Shown here in pieces: positions 11,817 through 22,418 of a DNA stretch of 64,000 nt. The DNA comes from Talpa occidentalis (Eukaryota; Chordata; Mammalia; Eulipotyphla; Talpidae): NCBI RefSeq assembly GCF_014898055.3, contig NW_023603184.1:114318615-114382614 (forward strand). Direction: 5' to 3'. The notes under the pieces were generated by a model, which saw only the letters and a list, made by a program, of their open reading frames with translations, did no database searches and was not told where the DNA came from. The translations under genes and the position numbers were made by a program. Position 1 is the stretch's first letter; every line of letters begins with the position of its first letter.

Positions 11817-12990
11817 GAAAGAGAAAAATTCCAGAGGCAATAAATATAGAAATTGCAATTTAAGGCTAGATGTACTGTTAAACAGCAAGCTTAGACACAG
11901 ACAAGAAATAAGATACAGGAAAAAAAATTATGAATATAAAAGAGTGTTTAAATGGAGAAAGCCTGATTTATAAGAAAAAAGAATTACAGAAAAGAGAGCA
12001 GATTGATAAAGGACAACATGATAAATAAGACTTTATCACACAATTGCCAAGCTTATCCTAAATTTATGCAAAAGAACCAACTCTAATCCAGATGAGACAA
12101 ATTTTTAAAAAGTAGTATAAATTTGAGGTAGAAAAAAGATATAGGAACTTTAGGACCAAAATAGAAGAAGAAAAGAAGAAAGAGAAAGAAATGGTCTTTT
12201 CCTTAAAGGTCAATAGTAATTAAGAGTGTTGATGCGTGAATGGATCCACAATGGGACAGAAAAAAATACATAGCAGCATGCACAGATATGACACTATAAT
12301 ATATGAGTTATGTGGAATTATAAGCCAGTGAATAGATGTCTCTCCATTTAATGAGGCTGAAGAATTAGCTAATCATATGAATAAAAATAAAATTAGATCC
12401 ACATCATGTATCACAGACCTAATTTCAGCTTAGTTAGAAAAAGAATAGCATCGAATTTTAGGCATTTCCAACAAAGTGTTTAGATTTTTAAAAAAATGTT
12501 ACAGAATATAGTATCAAAGACTTTATAAGTATCATTTTAATGTATACTAGATAACTTTATTTTCATTAAAATATTTTATATACATGCTTTATTACATATA
12601 TATGTATACATATACATATATGCTTTATTACATATACATGTGTATTACATATACATGCCAAAATTTCCAACTTTAAATTATTTACTATGTAGCATTTATT
12701 ATGTAGTTGATACTTAAAATATCAATGAAGAGTAATGTACTTACATTGATTACAGTAATAAAAGTTTCAGAAGTTTTCAAATAATTCATTGATTGATATT
12801 TTGGCTCTAAAAATTTCCCTATTCCTTTGACTCTATACTATTTTAAAGCAGATTTTGTGAGTATATCCTTTAAATACACCCTTAAATCTACATATAAACA
12901 TCTGATTTTTCTTTCTTCCTCCAAGATATATCCTTCATAATCTCCTAAGTTGCTATGCTATTTTATGTTTTTTGGTTACTTAGTGCTATA
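11817..12990. other. AT-rich DNA with TATACATA-type simple repeat
   Basis: At 12575-12660 there is a degenerate TACATATA/TATGCTTTATTACATATA tract with two partial copies of the same phrase. No gene is seen. Confidence 0.5.
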
Positions 12991-13720
12991 AACAAATTCC
13001 CCTAAAAGTGGCTTAAAACAACAGTTTACTACTTAAAATATTCCAGATTAGGTAAGTGGACAGGGCACAATGATTGTGGATGGTTTCAGCTATACATGAT
13101 ATCTGCAAGGCAAGACCAGTGGCTACAAGATTTTCTAGTCTGGTGTATAATGAAAATATAGGATTTTGTTCATAGATTCTTAAAAAATTCAGATTGGTGG
13201 AGCAGAGCACTAAGTCAAGACAGAGAACCTTTGAAAGCATGGAGATCTTTGGAGTGTTAACTTAGGTCACATACCCAAAAATTAGTTATGCTTCAGGGCT
13301 AGACCATCCTAGATGGTTTCTTTATCCGTAAGTCCGATACGCCAGCTAGGATAGTTCCAAAAACTAGGACTGGTTACATGTATCTGGGACTGGCGACATG
13401 TATCTGGGACGCTGATCTCACTGCTACCTGGGGTTTCTGGATCTCCTTTCTGTAATTGCCAGACTCTCCCCTCTCCACATGGGCTGGACACATGTTCAGG
13501 AGTCTCAATGCTTGGAGGCTAGATTCCTAAAGGAAAAATGTGAAAGTTTTCTTTTTAAACCAGGAATTAGGTTCTTTGCCTTCAACTGCATGAAGCTAGT
13601 TACAAGGCCAGCTATGATTCAAGAGGATAAATAAATTCCACCCCTTGATGCAGAGGCAGAATGTGATGTCAAAGGGAAGGAAACTTAGAAGTTATATTAA
13701 GAGCATAATGTTTGAGAACA
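12991..13720. repeat. Ancient mammalian repeat, family not assigned
   Basis: The phrase GTGGCTTAAAACAACAGTTTA and the later 'ccacatgggctgg', 'ccaccccttgatg' match an old mammalian interspersed repeat that I recognise by wording but cannot name reliably (LTR or DNA type). Orientation appears to be plus. Between 13375 and 13410 the 20-bp unit CATGTATCTGGGACTGGCGA-like is doubled. Confidence 0.5.
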
Positions 13721-13721
13721 G

Positions 13722-13852
13722 TAATCCAGTTACCTTTGAACAACACAGGTTTGATCTGCAAGTGTCCATATTCTCACATGTGTATTAATTTCTATCTGTG
13801 GGTTCCAAAATCAAGAATTCAGTCAGCCATGAATTTTGGGAGTGGTAAATTG
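13722..13852 (+). mobile_element. MER2/Tigger2-like DNA transposon end fragment
   Basis: The string CAGTTACCTTTGAACAACACA followed by GGTTTGATCTGC and GTGTCC matches the end of MER2/Tigger2 (consensus CAGTTG..CCTTGAACAACACGGGTTTGAACTG), followed by 'gtgggttccaaaatcaagaattcagtcagcc'. Short and decayed. Confidence 0.65.
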
Positions 13853-14774
13853 TAATTAGGTTAGGGATTTAGTCTAGATGGTGACCCAGCACGAATCCCA
13901 TTTTGGGCCTGTTTTTTCTACTTTTAACAGTACCCATGCCAAAAACTGGAACTATTACATCAGTTTAATATTTAAATGTTCTTGGTAAGTAACAAAAATA
14001 TCATCTCATTACTAAAATAAAAATAAAATAAGGAAACAAGATTACAAGAATAATATTATCTTATTACAAAAAAATAATATTTGCAAAATACTTTAGACTA
14101 GGGTCTAGCTAATATAAACAATTACTTTACCATACAAAATTAAATATGAAAGAGAACACAAAATTGTCAAATATAATTTAAGACCTCATTTAAGTTTACA
14201 TTTAAATATTGCCTTATTTGTAATAAAAATATATTTTCCATGCTGGCTGAGATAATAAATTGTAGTATTCTTGACTTACTAAAATTGGGATATATTTCTA
14301 TATATAACATTATTTGAAGTGGATGATGAGACAATACTGTCTCCATTATCCCTATGAAATTTAATCGTTATACTAACAGACACATGCAAAAAACATTCCT
14401 GATTATATACTTCACTTGAAAAAGAAATTTTAAATGATAGTATCATAAGGATACATTATGATTTGCCTAAAGGCATCTACATGCTTACTGATGTTAAAGC
14501 AGTGTGTAAATGATCTTTTCTAAATATCTTTTGTGGAGTTTCATATTTATTTTAATGTGAAATTGGTTCATGATGTGCAGTAGACAATTGAAGTTTTTAA
14601 GCTTATAAAATATACACATTTTGTATTTTGTTTCATTTGTCCATTATACAAATTTGATGCACCACAAATACTTCCTCAAATATACATGTGACTACTATAT
14701 CTTTGCATGTACCTTCTGTTTCCTATTGTTTTTGACCTAACCGAATCATATTCATGCTCCAAGATTGTTCACAT
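13853..14774. other. AT-rich DNA; LTR-like scrap at 13880-13930
   Basis: The phrase 'cccattttgggcctgttttttct' resembles motifs at 36470-36510 and 38745-38795 and may be a piece of the same old LTR. The remainder is unassigned. Confidence 0.4.
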
Positions 14775-14790
14775 AAAGGAACCCTTTATT

Positions 14791-15059
14791 TTATTTTATT
14801 TTAAAGATTTATTTATTTATTTATACAAGCGCTGGGTACAGTCAGAAGCGCAGGAGGGTGAGAGAATTCACCAGAGCCAGAGCGGGGAGCAGAACAGGCA
14901 GACTGACAAAGTACAATGCTGAGGGGAGCAGCGGGCAGCAGGAGAGGTCTGCACGCCATGTGGGACCCTCGCCCAGTGGCTGGGGATTGAACCGGCTCTG
15001 CAGAACTGCGGGCAGCTTAGCAGCCCAGCGCTCAACTGCTGTGCCACCAGGGGAGGCCC
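14791..15059 (-). repeat. tRNA-derived SINE, 'CAGTGCTTGTATAAATAAATAAATC' subtype
   Basis: Reverse-oriented copy: poly(T)-rich start AAGATTTATTTATTTATTTATACAAGC, body, head ending TGCCACCAGGGGAGGCC. The duplication AAAGGAACCCTTTATT occurs at 14775-14790 and 15060-15075. Confidence 0.93.
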
Positions 15060-15075
15060 AAAGGAACCCTTTATT

Positions 15076-15900
15076 ATCATGTGGTACCACCTTGAAAGAA
15101 CAGGAGTTTGTATTTTAAAAAGTCTCCTCTAGTGAGGCATGAAGGAATGTTACATAGAAAGAAAAGGGTTCCAGGACATTATGGGCATGGGGAGGGCTTC
15201 CTTATTCTCAGGTCCAGGAAGGCATTGGACAGTCTAGGACCAATCACAGAATAATCGATGATTTCCTGGAATAGTTGCTGTCTTCTGCATTATAGATTTA
15301 AAATAGCCTTGGTGTTCATCAGGCACATATGTTATTAACACTCAGAAGGAACAAAATATTTCAACTTATTAGTGTCGTCCTAAGGAATTTGGCTCAGTCA
15401 ACTGCTATGTTGAATGTTAAAGCAAGAGTCATGTACCTTGGCCTAGGCCCAATCATACAATTAATACAAAACTTATTTGAAAATGATTTTAAAAAATTCA
15501 ACATGCTAATTTCTATGCTTCCATAAATTATACAAGGCCCAAACCAAAAAATTAACATTGATTAAAATATATATCATTAAAGAGAGGTATATTCAAATAA
15601 AGTCATCTAAATAAAGGCAATTCCTTCTTTAATTTTATAAAATATCAGCCAAAATGTATTGAATATAAAAGATAGGCCTCCCCAAGTGATTGCATAGGTT
15701 TTTTTCCAAGATGTCTAGGTTTTGTCCAATACATATAACCTTGGCATATGGAATTAAGGTCATTCAAGCCTGTGGGTTTCAGGAGAAACTGTTGTCATTA
15801 AAGAATGAATGAATAATACCGATATACCAATGTCTAATGTTAAACTTTTCTTTATTTAATCAAATAAACATGTCTTATGGCAGGGCAAATATCTAAAGCA
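15076..15900. other. Unassigned DNA
   Basis: No gene seen. The segment 15695-15800 ('tccaagatgtctaggttttgtccaatac...ggaattaaggtcattcaagcc') looks like an old MaLR/ERVL-type scrap but I cannot assign it. Confidence 0.35.
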
Positions 15901-16230
15901 TATGATTTTGTCATATGAGTCACCCACTGCTTGTCATATAAGCTTCCCCCTCCCCCCCACTATACTGGTTGCCAGCAGAACTAACTTCCAATCCTATTCC
16001 GATGACCTTGGTGGGGGTGGTAACCTGGAGGGTGAATCAGTCCCCCGTGACCAATGGTTTAATCAATCATGTTGTATAATGAAGCCTCCATAATAAAGCA
16101 AAAGGGGAAGGGTTGAGGGTGGGAACCAGGACACCATTTGCCACCATGCCTAAATTCTATGAGGATAGAAGCTCCTTTTTTCAGGATCTTGCCCTAAGTG
16201 TCAGTTGATTTGTATGTTTTAATAAATAAG
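15901..16230 (+). repeat. Ancient LTR fragment (ERVL/MaLR-like)
   Basis: The run 'gaccaatggtttaatcaatcatg...tataatgaagcctccataataaa...aaaggggaagggttgagg' follows the wording of an old mammalian LTR ending with a polyadenylation signal (ATAATAAAG). 'CTTGCCCTAAG' and 'TAATAAATAAG' follow. Family unnamed. Confidence 0.55.
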
Positions 16231-16700
16231 CACAATGTTTACCCTCAAGGAACTCCTACCCCAATAGAGGAAAATTCATGTAATAAATAAATGCAGGCTA
16301 GGCACAAAAATAGAAATATATTCTTTAGTGTTGTGTGCAAGATATGCTAACAATTTAGAAAACAGGCATGTTTTCTAAATTGAGTAAAGTATTTCCTGAG
16401 TTCTGTGAGCTATTCTAGCAAATGAATCAGACCAAATGAGGGAATCAATCTGTAGCCAGCTGGTCAGAATCACAGGTAACAGCCTTGGGTTCTGAATGGG
16501 GGTGAGGTAGGGAGGTTAGAAGGGTAGAAGGTGAAGAGCTGAAAGGTGGCCATCTTGTGAGGCCAAGCCCTTAACCTGTGGGATCTGATACTATATCTAG
16601 GTAGATAATGTCAAAATGAGTTGAATTATACGACACCAATTTGGTGTCTGAGAATTGCTTGATGATGTGGGTATCCTACCCCAGCCCCCAAAACACACAC
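16231..16700. other. Unassigned DNA with possible L2-type scrap
   Basis: At 16240-16310 'caatgtttaccctcaaggaactcctaccccaatagaggaaa' resembles the L2/MIR3-like phrase also guessed at 5.9 kb. No gene is seen. Confidence 0.4.
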
Positions 16701-17153
16701 TGTAATGGCAGGAATGGGCACAGTGTAGGTTTTCTATGATTCTATGCAGACGGGGTAAAGGATGAGAGAGTCCTGGAGCCCTTGGTGGCTTTTGTAGGCT
16801 TTTATTGGGATTTACCAGGTACATGGCAGGTAGGGGTGCTGAGGGGACCGGGAGGCTGGCAGGCCTCCCAGCCCCCAGCAAGTCTTCACTCTATCTGGGC
16901 TCTCCAGTGGTCTCTGCTGCTCTCGTGATTCTGCTTTCTCTTGGTTCTACTTCTGCTTCTTGTGGTTCTCCCATTCATTCTTCTGCTGTCGTCCCCGTGA
17001 CGCCGCCCTTAAAAGCCCAGTCTTAGCCCAGGTGAATCCCATCTATATATACCCACACCCTACTCCAAGTGCCCGCCATCAGGCATGCATTCAGGACCGC
17101 AGGGTTCCATCACCTATCCTGATGGTGGGAGGGCAGAAAAGCCTTCCCCTACA
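16701..17153 (-). mobile_element. Solo LTR, family A (TGTAG...CTACA)
   Basis: Reverse-oriented LTR. On the minus strand it starts TGTAGGGGAAGG and carries the family landmarks GCAGAAAAGC/TCTGCCCTCCCACCATCAGG, AAGGGCGGCGTCACGGGGACG, a polyadenylation signal (AATAAAAGCC) and an end GCCATTACA. Flanks CACAC and CACAT are an imperfect 5-bp duplication. No viral gene is present: this is a recombination product of a former provirus. Confidence 0.88.
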
Positions 17154-17298
17154 CACATACACTGGAAATTGGAGCCATCTTTTAGGTGGTTCCCTAAATG
17201 CAGCTTGTAGGAATGCGGATTAGGGGCACCTAAGAATCACTTTAATTTCCTGTAAACTATCAAAGATTATGAAAACATACATTGTAGGGCTGTGAAGG
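17154..17298. other. 145-bp spacer between two opposed LTRs
   Basis: Host-derived sequence between the minus-strand solo LTR and the plus-strand provirus, whose U3 ends face each other. No feature is seen in it. Confidence 0.7.
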
Positions 17299-17588
17299 TG
17301 TAGGGTAAAGAAAATATCAGGCTTTTCTGCCCTTCCGCCATCAGGATAGATGATGGATCCTTGTCCTGAATGCATGCCTGATGGCGGGCACCTGGAGTAG
17401 GGTGTGGGCATAGGTAGATGGGATTCAGCTGAGCTAAGACTGTGCTTTTAAGGGCGGCGTCACGGGGACGCCAGCAGCAGCACCAGGAGCAGCAGTAGAA
17501 GCCGAAAGAGAAGCCGAGAAAGTAGCATTAGAAGCCGAAATCACCCGAGAGCCCAGATAGAGTGAGGATTTGCTGGGGGCTGGGAGGC
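17299..17588 (+). repeat. 5' LTR of the deleted provirus (U3 portion)
   Basis: Starts TGTAGGGTAAAG. Over the first 275 bases it differs from the 3' LTR at only two positions that I can see (gatgGatcc/gatgGgtcc type change, and ggcGggcacc/ggcAggcacc). Both share family-unusual features: CCTTGTCCTG lacking the GCG of other copies, and a CAGCAGCAGCACCAGGAGC block. Homology stops after TGGGAGGCC, before the polyadenylation signal. Confidence 0.85.
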
Positions 17589-17604
17589 CAAAAGGAGACG
17601 CCCA

Positions 17605-17673
17605 AAAGGACCAGCCAACGACACTGGAAAGGACCAGCCACCAACACCGGAAAGGACCAGCCAATGACCCCTG
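17605..17673 (+). repeat. Three tandem 23-bp units just inside the provirus
   Basis: Units at 17605-17627, 17628-17650 and 17651-17673 each begin AAAGGACCAGCCA and differ by a few bases downstream. They immediately follow the break in the 5' LTR. Confidence 0.85.
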
Positions 17674-18614
17674 AGGCAGCAGGCCGTTGCTGACGTAGGG
17701 AGAGGCCAATGGACTTGAACTGATGGACTAGGACTGACAATCCCGCCAGAAGGCAGAAGAACTTGCAGGTTGATATGTTTTGGGACCCTAGGGGTGGAAC
17801 AGTTTTGTTTGTAAACCCCAGGAGATGGGAATCTGGGGGTGGCCAGTGGGCCTAGATGGCCAAAAGCAGCCTGTGCATGCCCAGCAGCCAGGTGGAGGAG
17901 AAAAGCCAACTAAGAAGGCAAAAGCTGGTACTGATAAGTTGAGAAGCCCTAAGCGGCTGTTAAGCAGCCTGGGTATGCTGAAGAACTATGAGTCTCGTAA
18001 AATCACCTGTGGGTGATGCCCTGCTCATTCTTGAGTGAGGGTGAGGAGCTGAGGAACCTGTCCTTGGGGGACGGGTGGGGAACGTGGCTTGGGGTGGAGC
18101 CCAAGCCAAATGTAGAGTTTTGATCCCCGACCCATGTGATTGTGCAGTGGGTTGGCCTGAGTGCAGGGGTCTGTGAGTCGCATTGCTGTGAAGCCGAGTG
18201 TTGGAGCGACTACAGACAGAAACCCTGAGGGTTGGCGATTACCCCCAACAGAATAAAATTGCCAATCCCAGAGCTAGTGCATCCTGGGGTGGATGCTGTA
18301 TGTGCCTTGTAGCCGAGACTACAGCCAGAGAAGGCCAGGAAGCCTGACGGCTCCTGGTGTGATATAGTAGATGCCGTGAGTAATTCCCCTCCCTCGTATG
18401 AGCAGTGCCTTCGGCAGCAGATTTGGTGGCTCATCTGCTGGTACCAATAATTGTCTTTTGCACTAGGTTGGTGCCCTGCCTGGACTTGTGTTCTGTTGTA
18501 TTTTGTTCCATTTGATGTATTTGCTTTTGTGGGCCATGGCTGCATTGTTTGTTTGCTTAGAAAATTGTATATATATGTATAGACTGTATGGCAGAAAACC
18601 CTGAGGGGGTGGAC
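17674..18614 (+). other. Provirus interior, no viral gene recognised
   Basis: About 0.94 kb of GC-moderate sequence unlike the AT-rich host DNA around it. It contains a short repeat (AAACCCTGAGGG at 18219 and AAACCCTGAGGGGGTGG at 18596), the latter a G-rich tract directly before the 3' LTR that could be the polypurine tract. Reading frames longer than 60 codons (for example 17825-18016) show no retroviral motif. A block near 18525-18560 (GTGGGCCATGGCTGCATTG) is also found reverse-complemented inside the LTR at 25130-25165. Confidence 0.55.
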
Positions 18615-19027
18615 TGTAGGGTAAAGAAAATATCAGGCTTTTCTGCCCTTCCGCCATCAGGATAGATGATGGGTCCTTGTCCTGAATGCATGCCTGATGG
18701 CAGGCACCTGGAGTAGGGTGTGGGCATAGGTAGATGGGATTCAGCTGAGCTAAGACTGTGCTTTTAAGGGCGGCGTCACGGGGACGCCAGCAGCAGCACC
18801 AGGAGCAGCAGTAGAAGCCGAAAGAGAAGCCGAGAAAGTAGCATTAGAAGCCGAAATCACCCGAGAGCCCAGATAGAGTGAGGATTTGCACCAGCACCCC
18901 TGCCTGCCATATGCCTGGTGAACCCCAATAAAAGACCTGCAAAAAACCACTGAGGACTCTGACTCCTCCTTTACCCGGTCTGCATGGGATCAGAAAACCT
19001 GCACTGTATCCAGGTCCTGCCATTACA
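18615..19027 (+). repeat. 3' LTR of the deleted provirus
   Basis: Full from TGTAGGGTAAAG to CCATTACA, with AATAAAAGACCTGC as polyadenylation signal. Compared with the solo copies it lacks about 35 bp after GAGGATTTGC (the GGGGGCTGGGAGG...CCTCCCGG hairpin-like part). Confidence 0.87.
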
Positions 19028-19299
19028 GAAGGTAATTAGACAAAAGGATTTTCCTTAATCACATTATGTCATTTGTTATACTTGGAAGATAGGAATATTT
19101 ATACTCTAATAATGCACAATTTAAGATACACAAAAATGCTAAAGTGATATGAACAGGATTCAAAATTTATAAAGATAAATCAAAACTGTAAGAACACACT
19201 AAAGAATCACATCACTTAAATGTTATCATTTCTATGATCTTGTATTTAGCAGCTCAGTACCTGGTAATTTTAAGCTTGATTAAAAGGGAATACAACTCC

Positions 19300-19765
19300 C
19301 TTAATTGGCTTCCCTACCTCCAATTTCACAAAGTTTCAATATCTTCTTTAAGTGGTCTCCAGAGTGCATTTTCTTAAAATTTTCCTACTCTAAGACTTTC
19401 AATGGCTTCCATTATAAAGATTTACAAGCTAACGCTCAAACCCTTCAATAATACTAATCAATATACTAAGATATCTGAGCTCCCTTTCACTTACCTTTCT
19501 ATTTAAAGCTTCTTGACCTTTGATCATGCCATTCTCTCAGCAATGAATGCCTTTATCTTACCTCATGCCACACAGACAAACACCTTTCAAAACACAGCTT
19601 ACATTGTGATAGCATGCCTATTTCCAAATTGTTACATCTTGCACGCAGCACTATGGAATATATTCCTATTTTAGCACCTAGCCTGCATTTATCTATTACA
19701 TGAATTTTCCTCTATTGGAATATGTGTTCCTTCAAGATTAACTTCATTAACATACCAAAAGTTTA
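19300..19765 (+). mobile_element. L2 LINE 3'-region fragment (ancient)
   Basis: Wording follows L2: 'ccagagtgcattttcttaaaa', 'ttcaatggcttccattataaagatttacaagctaa', 'aaacacagcttacat', 'tctattacatgaattttcctctattggaatatgtgttccttcaag'. Heavily diverged, in plus orientation. Confidence 0.65.
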
Positions 19766-19884
19766 AATAGCCTTACCTGTTTCCCTATTCAATTGGCATT
19801 TACTCTATATTTTCTTAACAGAATATGCTAAGTGCTTTATACTTATTAACTCTATTAATCATGACACCTTTGTTTAGAAGTGAG

Positions 19885-20615
19885 AAACTTCACTTACATG
19901 TGGAATATAATGAAGTAAAACAAAGGCTTAGACAAAACCAGGTGTAGGGTAAGGAAAAAATGTCAGGCTTTTCTGCCCTCCCGCCATCAGGATAGATGAT
20001 GGATCCTTGCGGTCCTGAATGCATGCCTGATGGCGAGCACCTGGAATAGGGTGTGGGCCTACGTAGATGGGATTCACCTGGGCTGAGACTGTGCTTTTAA
20101 GGGCGGCGTTACAGGGACGCCAGCAGAAGCCAAAAGAAAAGCTGAAAGAGAAGCCAAGAGCAGAGAAGCAGAGAGAACTCCAGAGAGCCCAGAAAGAGTA
20201 AAGACTTGCTGGGGGCTGGGAGGCCTGCCAGCCTCCCGGCCTCCCAGAACCCCTGCCTGCTGTGTACCGGGTAAAATCCCAATAAAAGACCTGCCAAAAC
20301 CCACTGAGGACTCTGACTCCTCCTTTACCCAGTCTGCATGGGATCAGAAAACCTGCACCATGCCCGTTCCTGCCTCTACACCAGGCCAATAACACACCCT
20401 AGAAATCTGATCTTGAAATTGAGGTGATCCGAGAGGACAGGGGAGAGAGGCAGAGCAAAGTGTGGAGGGAGCCTACTGGACTGTGGTGGAGGATTATGGG
20501 TGCCTGGATGGTCGGTGTGATGTGGTAACATACTTTGGAAGGGGTGTGATTCTGTACCTCTGAATCACTTACAATGTTGTAAACCAATGTTACCTCAATT
20601 AAAAAAAGAAAGAAA
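19885..20615 (+). mobile_element. L1 3' end split by a solo LTR
   Basis: L1 text CACTTACATGTGGAATATAATGAAG ends at 19937 and resumes after 20385 as the L1 3' UTR (TGGACTGTGGTGGAGGATTA; GTTGTAAACCAATGTTACCTC) followed by an A-rich GAAA tail. Near-matching flanks AGAAGTGAGAAAC (about 19878) and AGAAATGAGGAAAC (about 20614) look like its own duplication. The LTR at 19943-20380 inserted later. Confidence 0.75.
19943..20380 (+). mobile_element. Solo LTR, family A, nested in L1
   Basis: Complete from TGTAGGGTAAGG to CCTCTACA, with AAGGGCGGCGTTACAGGGACG and AATAAAAGACCTGCC. Perfect 5-bp duplication CCAGG at 19938-19942 and 20381-20385. No viral gene. Confidence 0.93.
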
Positions 20616-20965
20616 GAAATGAGGAAACCGATGTTAATGGAAGGGAAGAGACTTGTCTAAAATGTGATAACCAATAAATGGCAGAACATTGATTTGCATC
20701 CATGATTTTATGACTCCAAAGCCCTGACTTTAAAATTGTAAATTATACCTCTTCCTTTAAGAATCTGAAGTCCAAAAGTTCACATTTAAAAGAAATATCT
20801 TAAACTTAATTAATAAATAAATAAAAATTAATCCATAAGAGCTTCTAGACTCCCTAAAGTCTCTCTTATGAGATAAAGTCTTACAATCATTTGTTAACAC
20901 TTCATTAATTGTCCCTCACACTCCTGGTACAGTATAATAAATTTCCCCAAAAAAAATTTAATTTT

Positions 20966-21207
20966 GGACCTCCCTGGTGGCACAAGGTGCTAAGATGTAA
21001 CCTATGAAGCTATCCGCAGCCACTGCAGCACAAGTTCAATCCCCAGCCAGGGAGCTACCCACAGCCGACCTCTCCTGGCTCTCCCCCTGCTCCCCTCAGC
21101 AATGTATTTCAGTCAATCTGCCTGTTCTGTTTCCTATTCTGTCTCTCTCCTCCCACCTCTGGCCTGTACCCCAGTTCTTGTATGCATAAATAAATCTTTA
21201 AAAATGA
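20966..21207 (+). repeat. tRNA-derived SINE, 'GTATGCATAAATAAATC' subtype
   Basis: Head GACCTCCCTGGTGGCACAAGG, then GTTCAATCCCCAGCC, body, tail TTGTATGCATAAATAAATCTTT plus A-rich end. AATTTAATTT on both sides fits a duplication. Confidence 0.88.
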
Positions 21208-22413
21208 AAAACAATTTAATTTCATAAATTAGGTATTTTAGTTCTTTATATTTTTCACTTACACAATTTCCAAATTTTCAAACAGAATGTTATATTACAG
21301 ATAGTGGTAGCCTTGTAATGGTCCTTAACAATTTATGTGGAAAATGGATCATCCTTATCTGCACTATTGGTGTATGTGAAAGATTTGTGTAATTTTGAAA
21401 CTGACTCTGGAGGTTTTCATTTTTGATATTGAACAATAGGTTTTCGCAGTCCCACCCTTTGAAAATCAGCCAGTTTCCACTGAGCTGATAGCCCTCTATC
21501 TGTGTGTATTCTCAGATTACTTGGTTTGAGAGACTATTGACACAGAGCCAACATGACAAGTCTCTGTTCTAGCAGTTCTTGCCACAGATTGCCTTTTGCA
21601 GAAGAGCCACTGTTAGAATTATTTTACACCTTAGTGAAAACAGAGACCTGGGAAGAGAACATTCTTTTTGGGGTTAGATTGTGATAGGAGCTAATGTCAC
21701 CTTTGCATATTAAAGCATAAGTCTTTCCTAAATCACATTATGTCAGACCCTTGCTTTGTTTTGCTTAGCTTTTCTGTCATACCCGATCATCAAAATGGGG
21801 TAGATTCTGATATAAAAATCTGAAGGGAATGGAAAATATTAGCATTCTAGTGAAGGACTGCTAATTATTATTTTCAAATAAAAAGTTTCTTTAGCCCAAA
21901 ATAAGTTTTAGATAATCTAGAATGTGTTCTCTGTTTCCTACATTATTGAAGAAAAACTAACAATTCTGTTTGCAATAAAAAATCTATTTGTTCTATATTT
22001 CTATTTTAAGTATGTGAGTCTTCAAATGGGCAAAATATCTCTAAACTCAGCAATTTTTCTTGCAAATGAAACTCATTTGAGCTATGTTTCGAAGCCTGCA
22101 AATGCTGGGGCAGGAGAGCACATCTTAAGAGACCACTCCTGGTCATAGGTCAGGACTTTCCACTAAGCAGGTCTAAGGTTTTTTTCTTTTGGTCATGGCT
22201 TGCTTCCACATAATACACTCACTACTGTTTAGAACGCACGTGAATTGGAACTAGAAGTAGAAATGTGACTGGGTCTGTGCTGCCCCTCATTTCTACTGTG
22301 AAGTTGGGCTGTTGCATTTCAAGTGTTATTTGTGTTCTGTAGTTCATGTAGAACAATGGCCCTTCACTCATCAGCAAGCAAGGAGCCTAACAAGTGACAA
22401 GGTAATTGGGTTG
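21208..22413. other. Unassigned DNA
   Basis: No gene, RNA or nameable repeat is seen. The 74-codon frame at 21924-22148 has no domain. Confidence 0.45.
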
Positions 22414-22418
22414 GAGGG

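Larger units (their letters stand above)
17299..19027 (+). mobile_element. Internally deleted family A provirus
   Basis: A 5' LTR piece (17299 to about 17588), about 1 kb of interior and a 3' LTR (18615-19027) lie between perfect 5-bp repeats GAAGG (17294-17298 and 19028-19032), so it is a single integration. The interior has no recognisable gag, protease, polymerase or envelope reading frame: frames are short and broken. The 5' LTR lacks its R-U5 part and the primer-binding site cannot be placed. The element could only have moved with proteins supplied by another virus, or it lost its genes after integration. Confidence 0.82.

Noticed and set aside
17825..18016. Retroviral gag fragment in the provirus interior
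   Set aside because: The 63-residue frame is basic and short but shows no capsid homology or zinc knuckle; neighbouring frames are closed.
19928..20395. 155-codon minus-strand frame
   Set aside because: It lies entirely antisense to the solo LTR at 19943-20380. Similar antisense frames occur in each LTR copy because the LTR is GC-richer than its surroundings.
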